From Altererythrobacter sp. (GTDB taxonomy: Bacteria; Pseudomonadota; Alphaproteobacteria; Sphingomonadales; Sphingomonadaceae): a stretch of DNA of 5,637 nucleotides. Position numbers and translations under genes: made by a program. Below the pieces are notes generated by a model. It was given only the letters and a program-made list of their open reading frames with translations, did no database searches and had not been told where the DNA came from. This document shows positions 1 to 5,608 of the stretch, in pieces (positions within the stretch are counted from its first letter, which is position 1; every line of letters starts with the position of its first letter). The DNA lies in assembly GCA_024636575.1 (NCBI GenBank), contig JAGXGU010000056.1:1-5637 (forward strand). The letters are read 5' to 3'.

Positions 1-538
1 CCTCCGGCTTCCGCGCACAGCGCAGATCGTCGCCCTCGCCAGCATCGCGCTGGTCGCCGCTTACCCTTTTATGAAACGGATCACCTGGTGGCCGCAGGCG
101 TGGCTGGGGATGGTCTTTACCTGGGGCCTGCTGGTCGGCTGGACAGCGCTGCTGAGCGACAATTGGGACGTACTTGCCGCGATTTACGCCGGAAGCGTGA
201 TGTGGGTGATCGGCTATGACACGATCTACGCGCTGCAGGACCGGGAGGATGACGCGCTGGTCGGCATCCGGTCCAGCGCGCTGAAAATGGGCGCGCGGGT
301 CAGGATAGGGGTGGCGCTATTCTATGGCGCGGCCCTGGCGCTATGGGCGCTGGGTTTCTGGTTGCTGCGCCATGATCTGCTGGCGCTGCTCGCGCTGGTG
401 CCGGTTGCGCTTCACCTCGGCTGGCAAGTGGCCACCCTGAATGAAACCGGCCCGGACAACCCCCTTGCGCGGTTCCGGTCAAACCGGTTTGCCGGCGCGC
501 TGATGGCGGCGGCCTGTTTTGTCGTGGGGAATGCCTGA
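1..538 (+). CDS. ubiA: 4-hydroxybenzoate polyprenyltransferase (UbiA), C-terminal part, 5' end outside window
   Basis: An integral membrane prenyltransferase that attaches the polyprenyl tail to 4-hydroxybenzoate in ubiquinone synthesis. The reading frame is open from base 2, giving 178 residues to the TGA at 536-538. The frame reads through the ATG at 71, which is an internal Met (context YPFMKRITWWPQ, typical of UbiA), so the gene begins outside the window. The second Asp-rich motif of the family is clear: DTIYALQDREDD (bases about 218-253), which binds the Mg-diphosphate of the prenyl donor. The first Asp-rich motif would lie upstream and is not seen. About five to six hydrophobic segments alternate with charged loops, and the end (FRSNRFAG followed by a final hydrophobic stretch) is typical of the family. 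The stop overlaps the next start by one base (TGATG), suggesting translational coupling. Symbol and family are confident; the exact chain length of the prenyl donor cannot be told. Confidence 0.93.
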   Translation, partial: LRLPRTAQIVALASIALVAAYPFMKRITWWPQAWLGMVFTWGLLVGWTALLSDNWDVLAAIYAGSVMWVIGYDTIYALQDREDDALVGIRSSALKMGARVRIGVALFYGAALALWALGFWLLRHDLLALLALVPVALHLGWQVATLNETGPDNPLARFRSNRFAGALMAAACFVVGNA

Positions 539-1158
539 TGTGCAATCTCTACCGGATGACACGGACGGTCGATGAAGTCGCCGGATTGTTCGATGCGGTC
601 AATGACGCCGCAGGCAGCAATCTGGGATCGGAAGTCTATCCGGGTTACCCCGGCCTGGTGGTGGAAAGTGGCCATTTGCGGCAAATGATCTGGGGGTTTC
701 CGCTTCAGATGAAGGGCGCCAAGGGGCAGCTGTTGAAGCCGAAACCGGTCAACAATGCCCGGACCGACAAACTCGCCAGCTTCTTCTGGAAGTCGAGTTT
801 CGCGGCGCGGCGATGCCTGATCCCGCTAAGCGGCTGGGCCGAGGCGGAAGGCCCAAAAGGCGCGATGACCCGCACATGGCTGGCGGTTCCCGGTGCCGAT
901 CTGTTCGCTGCGGCAGGTATATGGCGATCGAGCGAGGCGTGGGGCGACGTCTATTCAATGGTCATGACAGACGCCGCCGGACCCGCAGCAGAGGTTCACC
1001 GCAGGATGCCCGTGCTGCTTCATGTGGATGATTATCCGGTCTGGCTGGCAGGCGAACCAGATGCCGCCCTGGACTTGTGCCGCCCGTGGGACGGCCCGGT
1101 ATCGCTTGACCGCACCGCCGAGCCCTGGTCCCGCGGCGCAGGGTCAAGGCTCGTCTGA
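538..1158 (+). CDS. SRAP family protein (YedK/HMCES-like abasic-site crosslinking protein)
   Basis: 206 residues (E. coli YedK has about 222). Family knowledge: the protein binds abasic sites in single-stranded DNA, and Cys2, exposed after removal of Met1, forms a stable thiazolidine crosslink that shields the lesion. The catalytic set is visible: Cys2 (MCNLYRMT), Asn73 in VNNARTDKL, Glu102 in SGWAEAEG, and His154 in EVHRRMPVLL. These match the Cys2/Asn75/Glu105/His160 set of YedK. The start is fixed by the need for Cys at position 2, and this ATG overlaps the ubiA stop by one base. The opening MCNLYRM differs from the more common MCGRY/F, and the usual Gly-Phe/Tyr-Tyr-Glu-Trp motif is GWAEAE here, so this is a divergent subgroup with the active residues kept. 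No separate promoter is apparent, so expression probably follows ubiA. No LexA-type box of the alphaproteobacterial form (GTTC-N7-GTTC) is seen nearby, so the 'SOS response-associated' name need not mean SOS control here. Confidence 0.92.
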   Translation: MCNLYRMTRTVDEVAGLFDAVNDAAGSNLGSEVYPGYPGLVVESGHLRQMIWGFPLQMKGAKGQLLKPKPVNNARTDKLASFFWKSSFAARRCLIPLSGWAEAEGPKGAMTRTWLAVPGADLFAAAGIWRSSEAWGDVYSMVMTDAAGPAAEVHRRMPVLLHVDDYPVWLAGEPDAALDLCRPWDGPVSLDRTAEPWSRGAGSRLV

Positions 1159-1159
1159 C

Positions 1160-1171
1160 TTGACCGGTCAA
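1160..1171. repeat. 12-base perfect palindrome in convergent gap
   Basis: TTGACCGGTCAA begins two bases after the SRAP stop. It is a perfect inverted repeat without a loop. It may be part of a 3'-end structure or a chance palindrome; no function can be assigned from sequence alone. Confidence 0.4.
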
Positions 1172-1176
1172 TCCGG

Positions 1177-1192
1177 GCGAACATCGGTTCGC
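1177..1192. terminator. Candidate bidirectional 3'-end hairpin between convergent genes
   Basis: A perfect 6-base-pair stem, GCGAAC / GTTCGC, with a four-base ATCG loop. It lies between the convergent ends of the SRAP gene (1158) and the VOC gene (1204), where a shared terminator would be expected. Neither strand has a run of T after the stem (+ strand continues GAAGGATTATTTC), so it is not a classical intrinsic terminator. It may instead protect 3' ends or simply be a short inverted repeat. Confidence 0.3.
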
Positions 1193-1203
1193 GAAGGATT
1201 ATT

Positions 1204-1578
1204 TCATTCATAGCTGACCACCTCGAATTCGATCCCATCCCAGTCGAGGAAATAGAAAGTCGACGGGCCGGGTTCGTAAGTCCCGTGGCTGAATGGCGTG
1301 AGGCCGGCTTCCAAAACGGTTTTTTCTGCGGCGGCCAGGTCATCAACCTGCAGCCCGACATGGCTGAGCGGTTGCCCCTTGGAAAATTCGCCGGTGACCT
1401 CGTCGTTGGTGTATAGCGCCAGATAGGCAGTGTCGCTGCCGACATGGATGGTGCGGCCATTGTTCATCGATGGCCCCTCCCACCGGATATGCCAGCCGCA
1501 CAGGTCAGTCAGCAGCGCGGCCGTGCGGGCGGGGTTGGTGACGGTCAGATTGACGTGTTCGAGTTTGGCTATGGACAT
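1204..1578 (-). CDS. VOC family metalloprotein (glyoxalase/FosA/dioxygenase superfamily), probable SoxR target
   Basis: 124 residues, the size of a single vicinal-oxygen-chelate protein with two beta-alpha-beta-beta-beta modules. Candidate metal ligands are His8 (LEHVNLTV), His73 (LSHVGLQV) and Glu119 (DWDGIEFEVV), each where the fold places them. At the position equivalent to Glu56 of E. coli glyoxalase I there is Ala54 (AYLALYT), so a His-His-Glu triad of the FosA/extradiol-dioxygenase kind is more likely than a four-ligand glyoxalase I site. The substrate is not identifiable. The start at 1578 is supported by an AGGAG ribosome-binding site (plus-strand 1585-1589) six bases upstream. The gene is divergent from soxR, and the promoter facing it contains the SoxR box inside a 19-base spacer, so activation by oxidised SoxR is the likely control. 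The leader would be about 85 bases. It plausibly acts in the cytoplasm on a redox-active or electrophilic small molecule; that role is inference. Confidence 0.9.
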   Translation of the reverse strand: MSIAKLEHVNLTVTNPARTAALLTDLCGWHIRWEGPSMNNGRTIHVGSDTAYLALYTNDEVTGEFSKGQPLSHVGLQVDDLAAAEKTVLEAGLTPFSHGTYEPGPSTFYFLDWDGIEFEVVSYE

Positions 1579-1610
1579 TGATTTCTCCTGAATTTGCTAA
1601 GCTGGCAATT

Positions 1611-1649
1611 CCCGCTTTTCCGCCAGGCCCGAAAAGGAGCGTTGGCGGG
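1611..1649 (-). other. Possible hairpin in the 5' leader of the VOC transcript
   Basis: On the minus strand CTTTTC (plus 1631-1636) can pair with GAAAAG (plus 1615-1620) over a 10-base loop, and outer CCCGC (plus 1645-1649) lies opposite GCGGG (plus 1611-1615) with an asymmetric bulge. It would form just after the predicted transcription start and well before the ribosome-binding site. No riboswitch class is recognised; it may be incidental. Confidence 0.22.
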
Positions 1650-1670
1650 TACGAATCATCGCATTTGCCT

Positions 1671-1701
1671 ATCATGCAATCTCAAGCTAAGTTGAGGTCA
1701 A
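1671..1701 (-). promoter_or_regulatory. SoxR-type promoter of the VOC gene (19-base spacer)
   Basis: Read on the minus strand, TTGACC (plus 1696-1701) is a 5/6 match to the -35 consensus and CATGAT (plus 1671-1676) is a 4/6 match to the -10 consensus. They are separated by 19 bases (1677-1695). A 19-20 base spacer is a hallmark of promoters activated by MerR-family proteins, which distort the DNA to realign the hexamers. The same arrangement is known for E. coli soxS. The SoxR palindrome fills the spacer. Transcription would start near 1664 and read into the VOC gene at 1578. Hexamers and spacing are seen directly; activity is inferred. Confidence 0.72.
1680..1697. promoter_or_regulatory. SoxR box (operator palindrome)
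   Basis: TCTCAAGCTAAGTTGAGG matches the E. coli soxS operator CCTCAAGTTAACTTGAGG at 15 of 18 positions, and the outer half-sites CTCAA/TTGAG are intact. It lies between the VOC gene (start 1578) and soxR (start 1729). Its end is 31 bases upstream of the soxR ATG, so the same site could also repress or tune soxR. Confidence 0.82.
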
Positions 1702-1728
1702 GCTATTTATTCAAGAAGGGTTCGGGCC

Positions 1729-2181
1729 ATGCCGCGCAAGCTGAGCAAGAATGATTTTCTCCCCATCGGGGATCTTGCGCGGCGCACCGGCTTGTCGGTT
1801 TCCGCGATCCGGTTTTACGAAGACAAGGGGCTGGTCCAGCCGATGCGGACGAATGGCAACCAGCGCCGTTTCCTGCGTTCCGACATCAGGCGCCTGAGCT
1901 TTATTCTGATCGCCCAGCAATTGGGGTTGGCCCTGTCCGAAATCGAGGACGAGCTGGCCAAGCTGCCGCTGGGCAGGACGCCCACGGCAAAGGATTGGCG
2001 AGAAATCAGCGCGTCGATCCGCAACCAGCTCGACCGCAAGATCGCGCAGCTGACCCGTACGCGCAGCAAGCTGGACGGTTGCATCGGCTGCGGCTGCCTC
2101 AGCCTGTCGCGCTGTAAATTGTACAATGATCAGGACGAGGCAGCAGAAAGCGGGCCGGGACCACGATTCGTTTTGGGTTGA
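1729..2181 (+). CDS. soxR: Redox-sensing transcriptional activator SoxR (MerR family, [2Fe-2S])
   Basis: 150 residues against 154 in E. coli SoxR. The N-terminal winged helix-turn-helix (about residues 11-60) carries the MerR signature SAIRFYEDKGLV and the SoxR-typical GNQRRF. A dimerisation helix follows (about 82-115, including LGRTPTAKDW and LDRKIAQL). The cluster-binding loop is CIGCGCLSLSRC with Cys118, Cys121, Cys123 and Cys129, spacing C-x2-C-x-C-x5-C, which identifies SoxR among MerR proteins. Family knowledge: the dimer sits on the operator in both states, and oxidation or nitrosylation of the [2Fe-2S] cluster by redox-cycling compounds activates transcription. Outside enterics SoxR usually acts directly on target genes rather than through SoxS; no soxS is seen here. 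The start at 1729 has an AAGAAGGG ribosome-binding site (1713-1720) eight bases upstream. A TATTTA at 1704-1709 could be the -10 of its own promoter, without a good -35. Autoregulation through the adjacent box is likely but inferred. Confidence 0.96.
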   Translation: MPRKLSKNDFLPIGDLARRTGLSVSAIRFYEDKGLVQPMRTNGNQRRFLRSDIRRLSFILIAQQLGLALSEIEDELAKLPLGRTPTAKDWREISASIRNQLDRKIAQLTRTRSKLDGCIGCGCLSLSRCKLYNDQDEAAESGPGPRFVLG

Positions 2182-2260
2182 TGGAATTGGAATGCAGCGC
2201 TGGCCAGCAGGCTCGATCGGCGGAGCGCCATTGACCCGAACCGGTCACTTGACAGGCTGA
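2182..2260. other. Convergent intergenic gap, soxR / histidine phosphatase
   Basis: A 79-base gap between two 3' ends. It holds a 10-base palindrome GCTGGCCAGC (2199-2208) and a weak inverted repeat TGACC-N6-GGTCA (2232-2247). No stem followed by a T-run is visible, so no intrinsic terminator can be called, and no gene is seen. Confidence 0.5.
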
Positions 2261-2788
2261 TCAGTATTCCGGCCCCAAACTGGGGTCGAGATCGCGCGGT
2301 CGCATGAAATGGACCAATGTTCCGCAATTTTCATCCAGATCAGCCCAATCATCGATAGCCAGCTTGAAAACCGCGAATGTCCCGGTTGGATATTTGTTTG
2401 CGGCATCATCGAATAGCGCATCCTCCGCCGATGGCGGAACCAGCGCGAACAGCAATTCCTGCAGACCGGGGTTGTGCCCGGCGACCAGCAGGGCATCGGC
2501 ATCGCCGCCTTTTTCGCGCAGCACCTCCATCAGCGTATCGGTGCCCGCCAGATACAGGCGCTGGTCGAACTCCGGCTCCATGTCGGGAAGCGCGGTGGCC
2601 AGCGTCTGGCGCACCCGTTCGGCGGGGCTGGCCAGAAGCCGGTCGAATTTCACCCCGTGGCGCGTGATATGCGTCCCGATCAAAGAAGCACCCTTGCGCC
2701 CGCGATCATTCAGCCCGCGGTCGAAATCGCGCGTTGCCATATCGTCCCAGTCGGATTTGGCATGGCGCAGGAGACCGAGTGTTTTCAT
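2261..2788 (-). CDS. SixA-type histidine phosphatase (RHG motif family)
   Basis: 175 residues from the chosen start. The branch-1 histidine phosphatase core is clear: LLRHAKSDW with Arg8 and nucleophile His9, ASPAERVRQT with Arg58, and the second active His105 in VAGHNPGLQELL. The size and RHAKSDW style fit the SixA group. E. coli SixA (161 residues) removes phosphate from histidine-phosphotransfer proteins, but the substrate of this protein cannot be deduced. The start is uncertain. ATG at 2788 gives the family-typical MKTLGLLRHAKS, with a GGCAGG stretch about 10 bases upstream. ATG at 2809 adds seven residues (MKAGNPD) and overlaps the helicase stop by four bases (ATGA), a classic coupling arrangement. 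An in-frame ATG at 2851 lies inside the helicase gene and adds a basic tail unlike the family. Either of the first two keeps the gene directly downstream of, and probably co-transcribed with, the DinG-like helicase. Confidence 0.9.
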   Translation of the reverse strand: MKTLGLLRHAKSDWDDMATRDFDRGLNDRGRKGASLIGTHITRHGVKFDRLLASPAERVRQTLATALPDMEPEFDQRLYLAGTDTLMEVLREKGGDADALLVAGHNPGLQELLFALVPPSAEDALFDDAANKYPTGTFAVFKLAIDDWADLDENCGTLVHFMRPRDLDPSLGPEY

Positions 2789-2805
2789 GTCCGGATTGCC
2801 TGCCT

Positions 2806-5550
2806 TCATTCGGTTCGCTGCGTGCCGCCTGATGCGGTTTCTGGTTGGCAAACACGTTTGCCGAGGCGTTGTAAAGCCTCCTCCAGTGTCACGCGTGTGA
2901 CAGGGGTGCCAGGCGGGAAGGCGCTGAGCAGGCGGCTGGGGAATGCGGCGGACAGGACCACGAAGTGGCCGCGGTCATCCTTGCTGCGGATCAGCCGCCC
3001 GAATGCCTGCGCCAGTTTCGCGCGGATCAGCCGGTCGTCATAGGTGCTGCCGCCATTTGCCGCGCGGCGCGCGCGGTGCAGGATTGTCGGGCGCGGCCAC
3101 GGAACCTGTTCCATCACCACGCAGCGCAGGCTTTCCCCCGGTACATCCACCCCGTCTCGCAAGGCATCGGTGCCAAGCAGCGTGGCGCGCGGATCATCGC
3201 GAAATATATCCACCAGAGTGCCGGTGTCGATCGGATCGACATGCTGGGCATATAGCGGCAATCCAGCGCGGGCGAGACGGTCGGCAATGCGCCCATGCAC
3301 CGCGCGCATCCGGCGGATTGCAGTGAACAGACCCAGCACGCCGCCGCCCGCAGCCTCTATCAACCGGGCATAGGCACCCGCCAGAGCCGGTATGTCGCCG
3401 CGCTTTATATCGGTAACGATCAATACCTCGGCCTGATTGGCATAATCGAACGGGCTGGCAGCAGAGGCCAGATGCGGCGCAACATCGATATGCGGTGCGC
3501 CGGAACGGATAATCGCGCCCTCCCATTCCTGGCCGTCAGCCCCCCGGTCGGTGAGTGTGGCGGAGGTGAGCATCACGCCGTGTGCCGGTTCCAGAACCAC
3601 GCGCGCGAAGGGCTTCATCGGGTCCAGCCAACGCCGATGGATCGCAATATCAAACTCGCGGGCGTCGGACCGGTCAACCGCCAGCCAATCGACAAATTCA
3701 GGATCCGTGGGGCCGCCCAACCGGTCGAGCAAAGCCTCCCACGCGGTCAGCAAATCCACGCGCCAACCGAGCGAATGGCGCGCGCCTTCGATCCGTGCAC
3801 GACCCTGCGCATCCAGCCAGTCGGGCGCATCTTCCACCACCGCTTCGAGTCGTCCGCCCAGAGTGACCAGCGGATGGCGGATGGCAGCCAGCGCGGCCTG
3901 TGCCTGTCCGGCCAGTTGCACAAAATTGCCGTCCAGTCCGGCGGCCTCGGTTTCGATGCCATAGCCAGCTTCCTGACCTGCAAGCCCGTTGGCGCTTTCA
4001 TCGCGGGCATAGGTTACCGCGCGGACCCCCGCGAACAATGTTTCCAAGGGGCCGTAGGGCTCCCCATCATTCAGCCGTTGCAGCCAACCGTCGGACGGCA
4101 GGGCCTGGGCCGCGCGAATGGCATCCTCAACCGCTTTGCCGCCCGCCTCGTCATAGCTGGCGACATCGGCCAGCCGCGCCGCCAACCCACGCCTGCGGCC
4201 GCGTGCCTTGCGTTCCGGCCCGATGATCCAGCGGCGCAATTCGATCGCTTCCTGTCCCGACAGTGCGGCGGCAAAGGTCGAATCTGCCGCGTCGAATACA
4301 TGGTGTCCTTCGTCGAAGATGATCCGGGTCGGGCGCTGGGCATGGTCGCGGCCCCGCGCTGCGTTGATCATCACCAGCGCATGGTTGGCGATGACCAGAT
4401 CGGCCTGCGCGCTGGCCCGGGCCGCGCGTTCGATGAAGCATTTGCGGTAATGCGGGCACCCGGCATAGACGCATTCGCCGCGCTGATCGGTCAGGGCGGA
4501 AATGCCCCGCTTGCCAAATAATGTACCCAGCCAGCCGGGCAAATCCCCGCCGATCATGTCTCCGTCACGCGAAAAGCCTGCCCAGCGGGCCACCAATTGC
4601 GCCAGGATCGCCGCCCGCCCGCCAAACCCGCCTTGCAGTGCATCCTCCAGATTGAGCAGGCACAGGTAGTTTTCACGCCCCTTGCGCACCACCACCGGCT
4701 GCGTGCCATCGGCGCGCTGTTCGTCCCAGGCACGGCGGCTTTCGGCGCGCAATTGGCGCTGCAAATTCTTGGTGAAGGTGGACACCCAGACTGTGCCTTG
4801 CGCCGCGCTGGCCCATAGCGATGCCGGGGCGAGATAACCCAGCGTCTTGCCGATGCCGGTCCCGGCCTGCGCCAGCAAAAGGTGCGGCAGGCCCTGCTGC
4901 GCCCTGGGGGCGAAAATCCTGGCAACTTCGCGCGCATACATCCGTTGGCCATCGCGCTGTTCCGCGCCGTCGCCCGTCAGATGTTCGAGCTGAGCCTCCA
5001 CCTCGTCTTCGGATAGAGTGATCTGCCTCGGCTGCGGCCGATCAGGTGCCTCGTCCCATTCGGGCAATTTGGCGAACAGCCATTTCTCGGCCTGTTCAGG
5101 GCGATTGATATGCGGCGCGCAGATTTGCGCCCAGGGCCAGCGCATCTTGGCCAGCGATTGCAGGCTGGACCAGGCACCGCCGCGCTGCGCCCAATCCGCG
5201 CGCTCGCAGGTTTCCAGCAATGCCCCGGCGGCCAATTGCAGCAGCGCCGGAATCTGGTCGTCACTTTCCGGTTCATCCAGTTTCAGCGCATGTGCCAGCC
5301 CTTTTGGCGTCGGCACCACAAACTGCGCGGGATGGATGAAAGCGAATAATTCCAGCAGGTCGAGGCCGGACAGGTCGGGATAGCCCAATCGCGATGCCAC
5401 CAGCGGCGCGTTCAGCATCAGCAGCGGCGTATCTGCCGCGGCCATGATCGCCTCCCCCTTGGAAACGCCGCGGGTGTTGCCATTGGCTTCGCGCAGCCAT
5501 GTCCCGGCATGGCTGGCGTGAAGCGCGGGGAGGGGAAGCGGCTGCGGCAT
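2806..5550 (-). CDS. DinG/XPD-like ATP-dependent DNA helicase with 4Fe-4S cluster
   Basis: 914 residues from the ATG at 5550. Superfamily 2 motifs occur in order: Walker A AGTGIGKT (Lys235), STFTKNLQRQL (motif Ia), DEGH box IIFDEGHH (about 411-417), LTSATL (about 661-666), GTDALRDGVDVPG (about 793-805) and QAFGRLIR (about 848-855). Four cysteines between Walker A and the DEGH box (Cys297, Cys360, Cys365, Cys371; C-x62-C-x4-C-x5-C) fit the Fe-S ligands of DinG/XPD; E. coli DinG has the same x4, x5 spacing. The predicted role is 5'-3' unwinding of branched DNA, R-loops or D-loops. About 200 residues precede the helicase core and may be a degenerate exonuclease domain. An in-frame ATG at 5589 would add 13 residues, but those codons (TTT, TTA, ATA) are unlike the GC-rich gene, so 5550 is preferred; neither start has a strong ribosome-binding site. 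No alphaproteobacterial LexA box was seen upstream. dinG is the closest name, but it is called by family only. Confidence 0.92.
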   Translation of the reverse strand: MPQPLPLPALHASHAGTWLREANGNTRGVSKGEAIMAAADTPLLMLNAPLVASRLGYPDLSGLDLLELFAFIHPAQFVVPTPKGLAHALKLDEPESDDQIPALLQLAAGALLETCERADWAQRGGAWSSLQSLAKMRWPWAQICAPHINRPEQAEKWLFAKLPEWDEAPDRPQPRQITLSEDEVEAQLEHLTGDGAEQRDGQRMYAREVARIFAPRAQQGLPHLLLAQAGTGIGKTLGYLAPASLWASAAQGTVWVSTFTKNLQRQLRAESRRAWDEQRADGTQPVVVRKGRENYLCLLNLEDALQGGFGGRAAILAQLVARWAGFSRDGDMIGGDLPGWLGTLFGKRGISALTDQRGECVYAGCPHYRKCFIERAARASAQADLVIANHALVMINAARGRDHAQRPTRIIFDEGHHVFDAADSTFAAALSGQEAIELRRWIIGPERKARGRRRGLAARLADVASYDEAGGKAVEDAIRAAQALPSDGWLQRLNDGEPYGPLETLFAGVRAVTYARDESANGLAGQEAGYGIETEAAGLDGNFVQLAGQAQAALAAIRHPLVTLGGRLEAVVEDAPDWLDAQGRARIEGARHSLGWRVDLLTAWEALLDRLGGPTDPEFVDWLAVDRSDAREFDIAIHRRWLDPMKPFARVVLEPAHGVMLTSATLTDRGADGQEWEGAIIRSGAPHIDVAPHLASAASPFDYANQAEVLIVTDIKRGDIPALAGAYARLIEAAGGGVLGLFTAIRRMRAVHGRIADRLARAGLPLYAQHVDPIDTGTLVDIFRDDPRATLLGTDALRDGVDVPGESLRCVVMEQVPWPRPTILHRARRAANGGSTYDDRLIRAKLAQAFGRLIRSKDDRGHFVVLSAAFPSRLLSAFPPGTPVTRVTLEEALQRLGKRVCQPETASGGTQRTE

Positions 5551-5608
5551 CGCGCTAGCTATGGAAAGGGTGGAACGTAAAGTAAACATCGGGTGGTATG
5601 GATGGATA

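Noticed and set aside
71..538. ubiA as a complete 155-residue gene starting at ATG 71
   Set aside because: The frame is open upstream to the window edge with membrane-type residues continuing (AYPFMKR is an internal UbiA motif), so the gene is only truncated by the window.
1179..1191. CGAAC-N4-GTTCG resembles the Gram-positive LexA (DinR) box
   Set aside because: The genome looks alphaproteobacterial, where LexA recognises a different direct-repeat site, and the palindrome is at gene 3' ends rather than in a promoter. A hairpin is the simpler reading.
1032..1460. 142-residue minus-strand open frame overlapping the SRAP and VOC genes
   Set aside because: It is out of frame with the VOC gene, crosses the hairpin and SRAP end, and shows no domain.
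2199..2228. GC-rich inverted repeats after soxR as an intrinsic terminator
   Set aside because: The stems are short and interrupted, and no T-run follows on either strand.
2304..3043. Two overlapping + strand open frames (about 190-200 residues) opposite the phosphatase and helicase 3' end
   Set aside because: They are antisense to well-supported genes, Ser/Arg/Pro-rich, and lack family motifs; they are best explained as shadows.
3295..4521. 408-residue open frame on the + strand opposite the helicase gene
   Set aside because: It lies entirely antisense to a helicase with all motifs intact, shows no recognisable domain, and has low-complexity composition typical of a shadow frame in GC-rich DNA.
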